DNA from: Zygnema cylindricum
Taxonomy: Eukaryota > Streptophyta > Zygnematophyceae > Zygnematales > Zygnemataceae
DNA: 17,020 nt
Assembly (NCBI GenBank): GCA_037447655.1
Contig: JBBHKE010000986.1
Location: 91,206-108,225 of the forward strand
Direction: 5' to 3'
Shown: positions 1 to 9,088 of the stretch, one piece after another
How the letters are laid out: each line of letters starts with the position of its first letter
How positions within the stretch are numbered: position 1 is the first letter of the stretch
Notes under the pieces: generated by a model
What the model was told of the DNA's origin: nothing
The model's database searches: none
What the model saw: the letters and a program-made list of their open reading frames with translations, nothing else
Made by a program: the position numbers and the translations under genes

Positions 1-413
1 TGGCAAGTAGATTAGGAAAAGACAAAAAACAACAATCGGAAAATCATGGCGGAAAGTTTTAGAAATTGTGACGTGGGTGCTGTCATAGTTGAGCGTGACG
101 CGCGTGACGTCACAATGTCACAAACCCTAAACAGCTGCAATACCTCCACCTCGACAATGTGGCGTGCAGATATTGCGAAGTGACAGAAACTGTTCAACGT
201 GCCGGTGGACGTCTGAAATCGAAATTGAGTGGAAGTTTAGCAACATTTTGTGTACCGTTTATGTGTCACATGTTTCGTACACGTCTACGCTTGTCACTTT
301 TTGAAGTAACAAGTTATTTGCGATTGCATCCGAATGCTCATAAAGATGTACGCAGAATCTTCGCTAGAAACAAAGTTACAAGATTAAAGTTTCGGTTACA
401 TGGGGAAGTGCCC
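1..413. other. Left flank, no recognisable gene
   Basis: An 85-codon open frame lies on the + strand at 159-416, but I recognise no family, splice structure or domain in it and do not call it a gene. The sequence shares the 'cgtac'-rich flavour of the non-coding DNA at 8660-10900. If MED33 on the right is intact, this stretch would be intronic. Confidence 0.5.
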
Positions 414-416
414 TAA
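414..416. repeat. TAA target-site duplication, left copy
   Basis: TAA lies directly before the GGGTATGTC terminus and recurs directly after the opposite terminus at 8982-8984. A 3-bp TWA duplication is the hallmark of PIF/Harbinger insertion. Confidence 0.6.
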
Positions 417-868
417 GGGTATGTCTCTATGTACTTGTAACTTAGCGAACTTACTTCGTAATTTAGCGCGGATCCGGCGGACCCGCTTTTCAAGTGTCTC
501 TATGTGTAAGAACGTAATCGTAACTTACGTTTGTGACGATTGTATACGTCGACAACACTTGTAACAGTTGTCAACGTCTACAATCTGTGTTGTCAAACGT
601 TATTTTTTGGAACCAGTTGTGTGACGTCGCATGTCTTACCGTGACATTGTAGACGTACCGCCTTCCAGCCTATGCCGTTTCACGGTTGAAAAAGTTGCGC
701 TTTGCCTTTGCATCTTCTGACCGGTCGACGTGAAATGGCATCGGAATTTTGAGACCCTTGCAAAAAAAAATCCGTCCTGGACGAAAACGAACAAAACCAA
801 ACAAATTGTGTACTTTTCTTTGTCGTACTGAATGCAAACGGACAAAACATAGCAACTTCCGTACTTTC

Positions 869-873
869 CTTTG
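869..873. repeat. Target-site duplication (ctttg), left
   Basis: This 5-bp ctttg abuts the TGTAACA end of the left LTR and is repeated exactly after the right LTR at 8655-8659. Five bp is the usual duplication length for Ty3/gypsy integrases. An exact match means the two LTRs still bracket one original insertion. Confidence 0.9.
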
Positions 874-1544
874 TGTAACAAGATCTCCTACCTCTCAGAA
901 AATCCCATTACTACAAACAATCCAACCACACATTCCACACATTGGAAAACACACATCCACATATGACAACATTCACATAAGGATAAACTTTAAGTTAGAA
1001 GAAGCTTCTGTCCACATAACATTAGCTTGGTCTCTTGCCCTCGTGGCTCAACCCTTCTTATTAAAGTGTTTTCCACTACTCTCCACTCTTAATAATTCTA
1101 TCTCTTAACTACTAAAACACTATTTAGTTAGTAAGAGATTTCAATGCAAAATGCCTTTTCTCCAATTTGGTATTAATCGCTCAGGACCAAGATCAGCCGG
1201 AATTTCCACAAACTTTTCCCAAAGGAAAAGATGTCTACTCTCCTCTTACACTTCTCCATTTATCCATCATCGCCCTGGACTCGCCAGGCCAGAGTCAAAG
1301 CTCCGTTTGAACAGGCTTTTACCTGGGCCAATCATTGATCAGCAAGGACTCGGACTGACCAATGCAAAAACGTGCGAAATCTCTTACTAACTACTTAGCA
1401 CTTTATTAACCAATCAAACGCTACGTTTCACTACGTAACATTTACGTGCAAAAGCGCGCGCCAAACGAAACGCGACTTCGCACGATCATGCGTCACAAAT
1501 TTCGCACGTGAAACTTCCTACGAAATTCCCTTAAGTGAAAGTGA

Positions 1545-1572
1545 CGTTTCGTACTAAAAATTGTACGAAACG
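1545..1572. repeat. LTR hairpin, 10-bp stem
   Basis: Arms cgtttcgtac (1545-1554) and gtacgaaacg (1563-1572) are perfectly complementary around an 8-base loop. The same stem is intact at 8359-8386 in the other LTR although the flanking sequence has diverged strongly. Confidence 0.7.
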
Positions 1573-1587
1573 AAGTACCATGCATAC

Positions 1588-1620
1588 TGAACGTTTCATT
1601 AGAACTTTATGAAACGTTCA
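1588..1620. repeat. LTR hairpin, 12-bp stem, present in only one LTR
   Basis: tgaacgtttcat (1588-1599) pairs perfectly with atgaaacgttca (1609-1620). The aligned part of the other LTR (about 8400-8440) has lost or never had it and instead carries a TATA-like sequence. Confidence 0.6.
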
Positions 1621-1844
1621 CGCGAAATTTCGGTACTAATTTTGACCCTTAACCCGTTTCAATGATACCCACCTGTTATTTAGACCCCACACTGCCACCT
1701 AAGTGCACCCATAGCTATAACTTTTGAAATATAACTCCAAATCGCGTGATTCTTTCGCGAACGTCTACCAAATTTAATAATCTATAATCATAACTCCTAA
1801 ATACCCTTTTATAAATTAGTTCGATCCGCTATTACTGTTACATC

Positions 1845-1856
1845 ATCCCCTCCTTA
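1845..1856 (-). other. Polypurine tract for plus-strand priming
   Basis: Read on the minus strand, taaggaggggat lies two bases before the 3' LTR boundary at 1842. A purine run in this position is where RNase H leaves the primer for second-strand DNA synthesis in LTR elements. Confidence 0.75.
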
Positions 1857-1891
1857 TTTTTAACTGCCCTCAGTTAAAACATTTTTAATTC

Positions 1892-4036
1892 TCAAGACGG
1901 GACCTCTATATTATTGTCTCTCCAATACCTCTGTAAAAATTCAGAATTTTTATCCTCTAGAGTCAACTCATCCTCAGGCCTCCCTAGATAATGCACTTGC
2001 CAGAATATAGTATCTCCGACCTTGAACCGTTGACCAACCCAATCTATTACCCATCTGTGTACTTCAGGTTCTATAATTACTGAGGGATCCAATTCCAATT
2101 CTCCTTCGGTTGGTCGAAGATTCGCTGGTTTCAATTGGCTAATGTGTATCACTGGATGAATTTTTGTTGACGCCGGAAAGTGCAATTTGGCAGCAACTGA
2201 CGATATCATCTCGATTACAGTAAATGGTCCAATGAACTTAGGAGCAAATTTCCCCGTAGGATCCGATTGTCCGTCGATCTTGCACCTGTAATGAGTTGTA
2301 GAAAGCCAAACCTTGTCACCTGTGCGTAACACCCAATCACCCCGTTTGCGGTTAGCATTTAATTCTTGCCTCCTTTGTGCCTCTACTAATGCATCACGGA
2401 CAGTTCTCCAAACTGTTTGAATATATTCCCAAAATTCCGTTCCTGAACCCCTATTCTCTTGTGTGATCCCTGTTATTAAGTCTAATGCTTCTCTCGGTTG
2501 GTATCCGTATGCAACTTCAAATGGTGAGAATCCTGTACTAGCATGTTTACATGAATTGTATGCAAATTCCATTAATGGCAGTTTGGATTCCCATGTGTTT
2601 TGAACTCCACTGCAAATAGTCCTAAGCATTTCTTCCAGTGTACGATTCATCCTTTCTGTTTGTCCATCTGTCTGAGGATGGTAAGAGGTACTCATTTTTA
2701 ATTCAGTACCTAAATTTTGCTGCAATTCTTTCCAAAATGCAGATGTAAATTTAGAATCCCTATCACTGACTATAGACAGGGGAACTCCATGATGTCTGAC
2801 CACATTGTCAAAATATAACTTTGAAATATCTACAACTGAATGAGTAGTTTTGCAAGGGATAAATATTGCCATTTTACTGAACCTATCGACTACGACCATG
2901 ATACTGTCATTCCTTTTAGATGTAGCAGGCAACCTAACAATAAAATCCATACTGACAGATTCCCACGGTCTTTCGGGAATATCCAAAGGTTTTAAGAGAC
3001 CTTTAGGTTTTTGGGTACTAGGTTTACTCTGTTGGCAAGGGACACAACTTTCTACGTGTTTTGACACCTCTTTTGCCATCCCAGGCCAAAACAATCTACT
3101 TTGCAACCGACTAAGGGTTTTATCTCGACCTAGATGTCCTAAATGCTCATGAGCTTCCCGTAAAATTTGTTTTCTTAAGTCTCCGACTTCAGGAATGCAT
3201 AATCTATCCCCAATTTGCAAATACAGTAAACCAGCCTCTAGTCTAAAGTTTTTGACATGCCTCTCATTCAATGGGTCAGAATTTCCTCCCGAAATATTTT
3301 TGCAAATCACAGCAAAATAAGGATCTTTATCATAACCATTTCTAACAGTATCTAAAAACAATTCATCCTGAACCATAACACTTATTTCAAAACATCTACT
3401 TAAAGGATCTGCAACTACATTTGTCTTCCCAGGAATATGTTTGACATTAAATTTGAAATATGCTAATTTTTGCATCCACCTAACCTGTCTGCCAGTCATA
3501 ATCTGTGCATCACTTAATCTCTGCAAATAAGAAAGGGCTTTATTATCACAGTGAACTGTAAATTCTTTATTATGCAAATAACATCGCCATTTCACCAATG
3601 CATGTACAATTGCAAGTAATTCTTTTTCTTGTGCTGTATAGTTCTTTTCAGCATCATTGAATTTTCTGGACTCAAAAGCAATAGGATGAAAGTGTTTGCC
3701 GACTTTTTGACTTATGACTGCACCTAGACCTTTGTCAGATGCATCTGTAGTAATCAGAACTTCAAATTCCCCAGCAGGGTCAGGATACACCAGTGTAGGA
3801 GCAGAGGTCAACTTCCCTTTTAGTTCCTCGAATGCTCTCTCTTGATCAGCTCCCCACGCAAACGTCTCCTTTTCCCGAAGCAAATCCGTCAAAGGTGCAG
3901 CGATCATACTGAAGTTCTTTATAAATTTCCTGTAGTAAGTGGCCAATCCCAAAAATGATCTAACTTCCGTGACATTAGTAGGTTGCTTCCAACTTTGGAT
4001 TGCAGTGATTTTGGATGGATCTGTTTTAACACCTTC
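1892..4036 (-). pseudogene. pol: pol, 3' part: RNase H - integrase - chromodomain-like tail
   Basis: A 686-codon frame runs 3952-1892 from a TTG-initiated reading. The same frame, with conserved RT-tail residues (TDPSKI), extends upstream to about 4036, where a one-base shift separates it from RT. In the 686-residue numbering, RNase H shows the D-E-D-D set at D70 (TTDAS), E109, D136 (HCDN) and D182 (VVADPLSR). Integrase has an HHCC zinc site (H268/H270/H273, C303, C306) and a catalytic triad of D336, D397 and E433, an exact DD35E spacing. A GPF module lies at 575-577, followed by an acidic chromodomain-like segment near 630-680 that has lost part of the usual aromatic cage pattern. This is the best preserved part of the element: more than 2 kb without a stop, with all catalytic residues present. 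Confidence 0.93.
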
Positions 4037-5042
4037 CCCACTACTATATGTCCCAAAAATAATTGTTCACTTTTAAGAAAACTAGATTTTGACAATTTTC
4101 CATATAATTTTCTTTCTCTTAACCTTTCCAAAACTTTTTTAAATGAATTATATGTTGTTCTTTAGATTCACTGTAAACTAAAATATCATCTATAAACACT
4201 TGGACAAACTCATCTATGTAATCTGAAAAGGTTTGGTTCATTAATCTTTGGTAAGTAGGCGGTGCATTCGTTAAGCCGAATGGCATCACTATCCATTCGA
4301 AATGACCCACCCTAGTCCTGAAAGCAGTTTTATCAACATCTTCAATTCTAATCGGCACCTGATTAAAGCCACTACGCAGGTCAATCAACGAAAATACTTT
4401 AGCACCTTTTAAACGATCTATCAAATCAGAAATTAAAGGTAACGGATACTTATCCTTCACCGTAATCTTATTCAGACTACGATAATCGACACACATTCTC
4501 AACGTTCCGTCTTTCTTTTTGACGAAGAGAACGGGTGCTCCGTACGGTGATTTGCTGGGCTGAATATGTCTTTTCTCTAAGAGTTCTTTGATCTGTTTCT
4601 TTAACTCCTCCTGCTCAAAGAAACTGTGTTTATAAATTCCTGTGACAGGAGGATTACATCCAAGTTCAAGGTTAATAACATGTTCTACATCTCGGGAAGG
4701 TGGCCTTCCCGAGGGTAAATCACTTGGGAAAACATCTTGAAATTCAAAAATCAAATCCTTAACAGCAACATCAGATGTATTAATGTCAGTTACAAAATCA
4801 GATTTTAGTTTTTCGAAAGTTTTAGTGGTGTCTGATTTAGTGATGACATCAATGTTAGTGTTTTCTCCCCCTCTTTCATCAGTAACTGCCTCAGTTACTA
4901 ATAACAAGAAAGGATGATTTGTTTTATCTTTTAAGTGTTTTTTAAATTGTTTAGCAGATATCAAACCTTCCACTCCCAATCTGGTTATGTTATTTATATG
5001 ATTCCTATGCAATTTCTTAGGAGATAATGCTTGCAAAACCTT
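4037..5042 (-). pseudogene. pol: pol, middle part: reverse transcriptase, frameshifted near its end
   Basis: The main frame is 5042-4119. In the 305-residue reading from 5036, fingers/palm motifs are [17 protein letters not shown] (about 173-189), the first catalytic Asp in [12 protein letters not shown] (D219), MPFGLTNAP (about 251-259), and the catalytic pair in FIDDILVYS (D283, D284). The frame then breaks at an A-run near 4135. The conserved continuation (KLYGKLSKSSF, FLGHIV) is in a second frame at 4131-4037, and a further one-base shift near 4037 leads into the RNase H frame. Both breaks look like single-base losses, the first clearly in a homopolymer. An in-frame TAG (5043-5045) is all that separates this segment from the protease. 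Confidence 0.93.
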
Positions 5043-5576
5043 CTAACTGTTTTCAGACCTCACTTTCAAGGTGTTAATTTCCCCATTAATTTGAGAATTT
5101 TGTTCAGTTAACCAAGGCTTTCCCAAAATTAGTTGTTCACTTCCCAAACTCATTATTTCACACACAACTATCATTTTATGACCTTGGATATCAACTTCTA
5201 TCGTGTTAGTTTGTAAGTCTAATGTGGACTTATTACCATTTGCCACTTGAACATGTAAAGGCTTTTCCCTTATGACAGTAGGAATTTTATTTTCCTCTAC
5301 AAACCTATGTGAAATAAAATTATGTGTGGCACATGAATCAACCATTACTTTCAACGGTTTTCCTTCCACTAATGACTCGAATCTAATCAACCTGTGTCTG
5401 GTGTCATTATTAGTTAACTGTCCTAACATAGGTATGTTGTTGAGAATTTCATCAGAAGGATTCTTTAAACTATGCAGTGTAGTGAGAATCATAATAAATT
5501 TAGCTATCCTAACTTTTCCATTCATTAATTTGCCCTCCAAAGTTAACTCTTTAACTTCTGGATCCGGTTGACTCAA
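5043..5576 (-). pseudogene. pol: pol, 5' part: retropepsin-like aspartic protease
   Basis: A 177-residue frame ends in TAG at 5043-5045. The active-site block reads VMVDSCATHNFIS (D80-S81-C82). Plant Ty3 proteases normally have DSG or DTG here, so the catalytic-loop glycine is replaced by cysteine. The second conserved block LILGKPWL is present near residues 150-157. The protease is in the same frame as RT, separated only by the TAG, and is out of frame with the end of gag. The Gly-to-Cys change would be expected to cripple the enzyme, consistent with a dead copy, though a lineage variant is possible. Confidence 0.88.
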
Positions 5577-5583
5577 CTGAGGA

Positions 5584-6911
5584 CTTTCAGTTAGTCCTTT
5601 CCGTTTCCCACCTCCTGAGCTTCCTGCTCAGCTAGATATAATGCAATATCCTCTTGGAGACCTTCATTTACATCGACTGTTTTGAGAGAACCTTTATCTG
5701 TACAGTCTTTAGCGTAATGATCTGGACCTCCACATTTGAAACAAGTGACTTTCTTTTTGGGTTTTATGCACTCTTTACTAAAATGTCCCTCCTCTCCACA
5801 GTATAACAGTTAATCTTTTTCAATTGTGCACACTCAAATGCCCTATGACCCTTTTTATGACAAATAGTGCATGTGGGGATTGTAAGGTTAGGGTTTTGGG
5901 CATTAATGTTTAGTTTAGGACTTTTAATGTACCCCCCTCTATTGTTAAATTTATTTCGTGCATTAACACTATGTCCACCCCTTTGATTTCCCCTGAAGAT
6001 ATTTTGCCTATTCACCAGACCAGCATTCAGACCCTCTTCAACAAATTCCTCCTTATCCCACTGTGATACTTCATTTAAATTACCCCTGAGTGATCGAGTT
6101 TCCCGATTATACCCCAACTGATCCTCTAATTCCAATGACTTATCTTGTAATTCCTTCAAATTATTAAAATTTTGATGTTTTAGCTCTGATTTCAGTATAG
6201 GATTCAAATAGTTCAAGAAATGCAATTTAGCCATTTCATCAGTCAAACCTATGACATGAATGCTAGATGAGTCAAATTCCACAATATAATCCTTCACAGA
6301 TCCAGTCTGCTTACAATTCAACCACTTTTCTTCCATTCTGGATTTAAAAGTGACAGACAAGAAACGCGATTTGATCGCGGTTTTAAAAGTTTCCCAATCA
6401 GCATTATCATGAATCAAATTAGACCTTCTCTGAGTATATTACCAAATATGAGCATCGCTTTCAGACAGCTAACTGCAAAAGAAGTGTAATCATCACGATC
6501 GCAATTTCTAGACTCCAAATAATACTCCATATGAAAAATCCAAGCATCCAACTCATCGATCCTCTTTCCATCAAACGATGGTGCCTCACTAATAGACAAT
6601 ATCAAATCCCTTATCTTCTTAGGTCTATCATGATCATCCTCCCTACAACTGGCATTTCTTTTACTACTCTCACCCTTTTGGTCATTAACATCATTCTTTG
6701 CCTGAATTAAATTAATGAGCTCATCCAATTTCTCATTTGAAACATTCCCATTTTCTTTAACATCTTTCAATTCACTTTTCAATTCGGAAATGGTTTCATC
6801 CTCAGCGGTAGCATGATTATTAAATCTTTTGACCAATTTCACAGTTTGTTTCTTCAATACATTGAAAGCATTCTCCATTTCACGTTTCCATGCGGAATTT
6901 GCCATTATCAT
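5584..6911 (-). pseudogene. gag: gag: nucleocapsid polyprotein with three CCHC knuckles, broken
   Basis: The start is the ATG near 6911 (MIMANSAWKREMENAF), giving a 165-codon frame to 6414 with a charged, coiled-coil-like N-terminus. The retrotransposon gag core (DWETFKTAIKSRF) is in another frame, 6417-5764. Just upstream in that second frame a TAA interrupts a segment reading like the usual LK-x-x-A-x-x-W motif, so a shift and a stop coincide near 6450. The first zinc knuckle (CTICHKKGHRAFEC) is at 5830-5871. A one-base loss near 5800 moves the second (CGEEGHFSKEC, 5768-5800) and third (CFKCGGPDHYAKDC, 5702-5743) into a third frame that ends near 5590, just before the protease. Three knuckles are more than the one common in plant Ty3 elements. 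Confidence 0.88.
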
Positions 6912-7671
6912 ACAATTAAATCAAGCAAAAGGAAAGATAGAGTATAATTTCCCAAAGAAATTTGCTGCAGGTTTGAATTCCTTAGATTGCTCCAATCCAA
7001 AACTTCTTCTCTTTAACAAATCCTTTGAAAAGATCAAGGTCTGAGAAATTAAAAAGACATTGACAATAAGTTAGTACAAATTCAAATTTTTAATTTCCTA
7101 ACATTGAAACAGAAATGTAAGAATTTCCCCCCAAATTTTGCAATAGCAAAAATTGAAAGCTCTCGAAGGTAAGATTTAACCATAAATTTTGCAACAGCAA
7201 AATTGAAATCAATCAAAGGTAACAATTTAGGGTTTGAAAAGTTTTGAGTCATTTTTGGACTCCTTTGCTCTTGAAGAAGTAAAGTACTCCACTTTCCTCC
7301 TCCACCATCAGCAAATTCCCCATTTCCCACTACATCAGGATCTTTTGTTCTATAATCCTCACATCCTCACCCTTCATGGCTTCAAGCCCTCCCTCTACAC
7401 ATGAATCATTGCTAGGAGAAGGCAAGTTTGTTTGGCCTCTAGGTAATTGGAGTGAGCTTCGGCGGTGGCTACACTGCCCACCCCGCCTTAGTCCTTAGGA
7501 CCTGAGCACGCCCCACATCTAACCAGCGGCCGCTGGCTGTGTGATCACTCAGTTTCCCTCCAATCCCCTACCACTTCACATTGTGGTTCTACCGACACAG
7601 GTTAGAGCACCCTCACCGGTCACGGCAATCGATATTCGAGTGAGCAAACTTCTCCCTGGTTTCTAACCAAA
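6912..7671 (-). other. Untranslated leader of the retrotransposon
   Basis: About 760 bases separate the PBS from the gag start. I see no protein family in it. It holds an imperfect tandem repeat (7132-7228) and a GC-richer block at about 7450-7640 that could fold, where packaging and dimerisation signals usually lie. That last role is inference from position only. Confidence 0.7.
7132..7228. repeat. Imperfect tandem repeat in the leader, two ~46-bp copies
   Basis: The copy at 7132-7176 (caaattttgcaatagcaaaa...) and the copy at 7182-7228 (ataaattttgcaacagcaaa...) share the core 'aaattttgca' plus 'agcaaaa', 'attgaaa' and 'aaggtaa' in the same order, with a period near 50 bp. Confidence 0.6.
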
Positions 7672-7683
7672 GCTTTGATACCA
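7672..7683 (-). other. Primer-binding site, initiator tRNA-Met
   Basis: On the minus strand the sequence is tggtatcaaagc, two bases inside the 5' LTR. The plant initiator tRNA-Met primer site is TGGTATCAGAGC, so 11 of 12 match. This supports both the strand of the element and a plant host. Confidence 0.88.
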
Positions 7684-8358
7684 TATGTAACAGGATCTCC
7701 TACCTCTCAGAAAATCCCATTACTACAAACAATTCCAACCACACATTCCACACATTGGAAAACACACATCCACATTTGACAACACTCACATAAGGATAAA
7801 CTTTAAATTAGAAGAAGCTTCTGTCCACATAACATTAGCTTGGTCTCTTGCCCTCGTGGCTCAACCCTTCTTTTTTTAAAGTATTTTCCACTACTCTCCA
7901 CTCTTAATAATTCTATCTCTTAACTACTAAAACACTATTTAGTTAGTAAGAGATTTCAATGCAAAATGCCTTTTCTCCAATTTGGTATTAATCGCTCAGG
8001 ACCAAGATCAGCCGGAATTTCCACAAACATTTCCAAAGAAAAAGATGTCTACTCTCCTCTTACACTTCACTATTTATCCATCATCGCCCTGGACTCGCCA
8101 GGCCAAAGTCAACGCTCCGTTTTAACAGGCTTTTACCTGGGCCAATCATTGATCAGCAAAGACTCAGACTGACCAATGCAAAAGCGTGCGAAATCTCCCA
8201 CTAACTACGTAGCATTTTCTAACCAATCAAACACTACATTTTACTACGTAGCATTTACGTGCAAAAGTGCACGCAAATCGAAACGCGACTTCGCACGATC
8301 GTGCGTCGCGAATTTAACTTGCGAAACTACCTACGAAACTTACAAATTTGAATTATGA

Positions 8359-8386
8359 CGTTTCGTACTAAAAATCGTACGAAACG
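8359..8386. repeat. LTR hairpin, 10-bp stem (5' LTR copy)
   Basis: Perfect arms cgtttcgtac and gtacgaaacg flank an 8-base loop. It is the counterpart of 1545-1572, with one loop difference and no stem change. Confidence 0.7.
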
Positions 8387-8417
8387 AACCATAATAGGTA
8401 CCAAACCAATATTAGTA

Positions 8418-8427
8418 CTTTATATAG
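8418..8427 (-). promoter_or_regulatory. Possible TATA box of the 5' LTR
   Basis: The minus strand reads ctatataaag about 230 bases into the LTR from its U3 end, a plausible core-promoter position for a plant Ty3 element. The other LTR has cataaag at the equivalent site. No start site can be seen, so this is a position-and-motif guess. Confidence 0.3.
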
Positions 8428-8654
8428 ACGTACGCCTTAAATTCCGCGTCTACTTTGACCCTTAACCCGTTTCAATGTTACCCACCTATTATTTTGACCC
8501 CTAGCTGTCACCTAAATACACCCATCGTTATATCTTTTGAAATAGGACTCTAATCGCGCGATTCTTTCGCGGACGTCCACCAAATTTAGTACTCTATATT
8601 CATAACACCTAAATACCCCTTTACGAACAAGTTCGATCTGCTTTTACTGTTACA

Positions 8655-8659
8655 CTTTG
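8655..8659. repeat. Target-site duplication (ctttg), right
   Basis: Exact partner of 869-873, directly abutting the TGTTACA end of the 5' LTR. Confidence 0.9.
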
Positions 8660-8741
8660 TCTTTGAAAATCGTCTGAAAATTTTCGAAAATTACAGCACG
8701 TGCGAATATGTGATCCTATTTGTTTATATAGAATCCCTAGT

Positions 8742-8770
8742 TTTAAAACACATCGCGCATGTGTTTTAAA
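8742..8770. repeat. Perfect 12-bp inverted repeat with cgcgc loop
   Basis: tttaaaacacat (8742-8753) and atgtgttttaaa (8759-8770) are exact complements separated by five bases. It lies in the right half of the Harbinger-like element and is followed by a second inverted pair, tttgtcgtc ... gacgacaaa (about 8793-8831). Confidence 0.6.
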
Positions 8771-8981
8771 GATAAGGTTGAAGATGACGTTTTTTGTCGT
8801 CGAAGTGGGTTGAAAAACACAAGACGACAAATTTTCGTACATCCTAAGTTCAAGGATGATGCAAATTGTACTCTACAAATTTGCGATTCCCTCGTACGGT
8901 TAGAACTTAGGCAGTACGTCGCTAAGTTTTATAGGAAAACGACTGAAAAAAACCCTTACTTATGCACATGGGGACATACCC

Positions 8982-8984
8982 TAA
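8982..8984. repeat. TAA target-site duplication, right copy
   Basis: Follows the ...GACATACCC terminus and matches TAA at 414-416. Confidence 0.6.
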
Positions 8985-9088
8985 CTGTTGATTAAGCGTA
9001 CTTGTACTTCTTAGTACCGAAACCACATTTCCCCATCGTACCGTACTTTTTCGCTCAAGAAGACCTTTTTCAGCTTGTGTTGGAGTAA

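Larger units (their letters stand above)
874..1842 (-). repeat. 3' LTR (element orientation)
   Basis: This LTR is 969 bp, begins TGTAACA and ends TGTTACA on the + strand, the perfect 7-bp inverted terminal repeat typical of LTRs. It aligns end to end with 7686-8654. By eye the left half (to about 1390) differs at only a few percent of positions, while the right half (U3 side in element orientation) differs far more. It contains two hairpins (1545-1572 and 1588-1620), only the first of which is conserved in the other LTR. Small open frames inside it are shared with the other LTR only because the LTRs are copies. Confidence 0.95.
874..8654 (-). mobile_element. Ty3/gypsy (chromovirus-like) LTR retrotransposon, full-length but defective
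   Basis: This 7781-bp element is oriented right to left. In order of transcription it has: 5' LTR (7686-8654), PBS for initiator tRNA-Met, leader, gag with CCHC zinc knuckles, protease, reverse transcriptase, RNase H, integrase with a GPF module and a chromodomain-like tail, polypurine tract, and 3' LTR (874-1842). Integrase after RNase H defines Ty3/gypsy rather than Ty1/copia. The tail after the GPF motif points to the chromovirus branch. Coding capacity is broken by at least four single-base frameshifts and stops, so it is not autonomous as read here. It is inserted inside an older Harbinger-like element. No envelope-like third frame is present between integrase and the 3' LTR. Confidence 0.95.
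7686..8654 (-). repeat. 5' LTR (element orientation)
   Basis: This LTR is 969 bp with TGTAACA/TGTTACA ends, matching 874-1842 throughout. Being next to the PBS makes it the 5' LTR, which would drive transcription leftward. A TATA-like ctatataaag lies at 8427-8418 on the minus strand. The hairpin at 8359-8386 is shared with the other LTR. Divergence from its partner is concentrated in about 8200-8600. Confidence 0.95.
417..8981. mobile_element. PIF/Harbinger (Tourist)-like DNA element split by an LTR retrotransposon
   Basis: The left end (417-434) reads gggtatgtctctatgtac. The reverse complement of the right end (8964-8981) reads gggtatgtccccatgtgc, so 15 of 18 positions match. Similarity continues inward: 'aacttagcga' occurs in both subterminal regions in inverted orientation. 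Both ends are flanked by TAA. Removing the retrotransposon and its target duplication leaves about 780 bp, the size of a non-autonomous Tourist-type element, and no transposase is visible. The right half (8660-8981) has a 78-codon open frame (8759-8995) that runs through the terminus and is probably fortuitous. The GGG/CCC ends and TWA target are family knowledge; the assignment is inference without a transposase. Confidence 0.6.

Noticed and set aside
749-1390. Open frames of 119 and 79 codons on the + strand, the second recurring at 7966-8172
   Set aside because: The shared frame is just the duplicated LTR sequence, with different reading ends in the two copies; the first frame crosses the LTR border.
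1860-1891. Envelope-like third gene between integrase and 3' LTR
   Set aside because: Fewer than 50 bases lie between the pol stop and the LTR.
8759-8995. 78-codon open frame in the right half of the Harbinger-like element
   Set aside because: Runs through the element terminus, no recognisable domain, and overlaps hairpins; probably chance.
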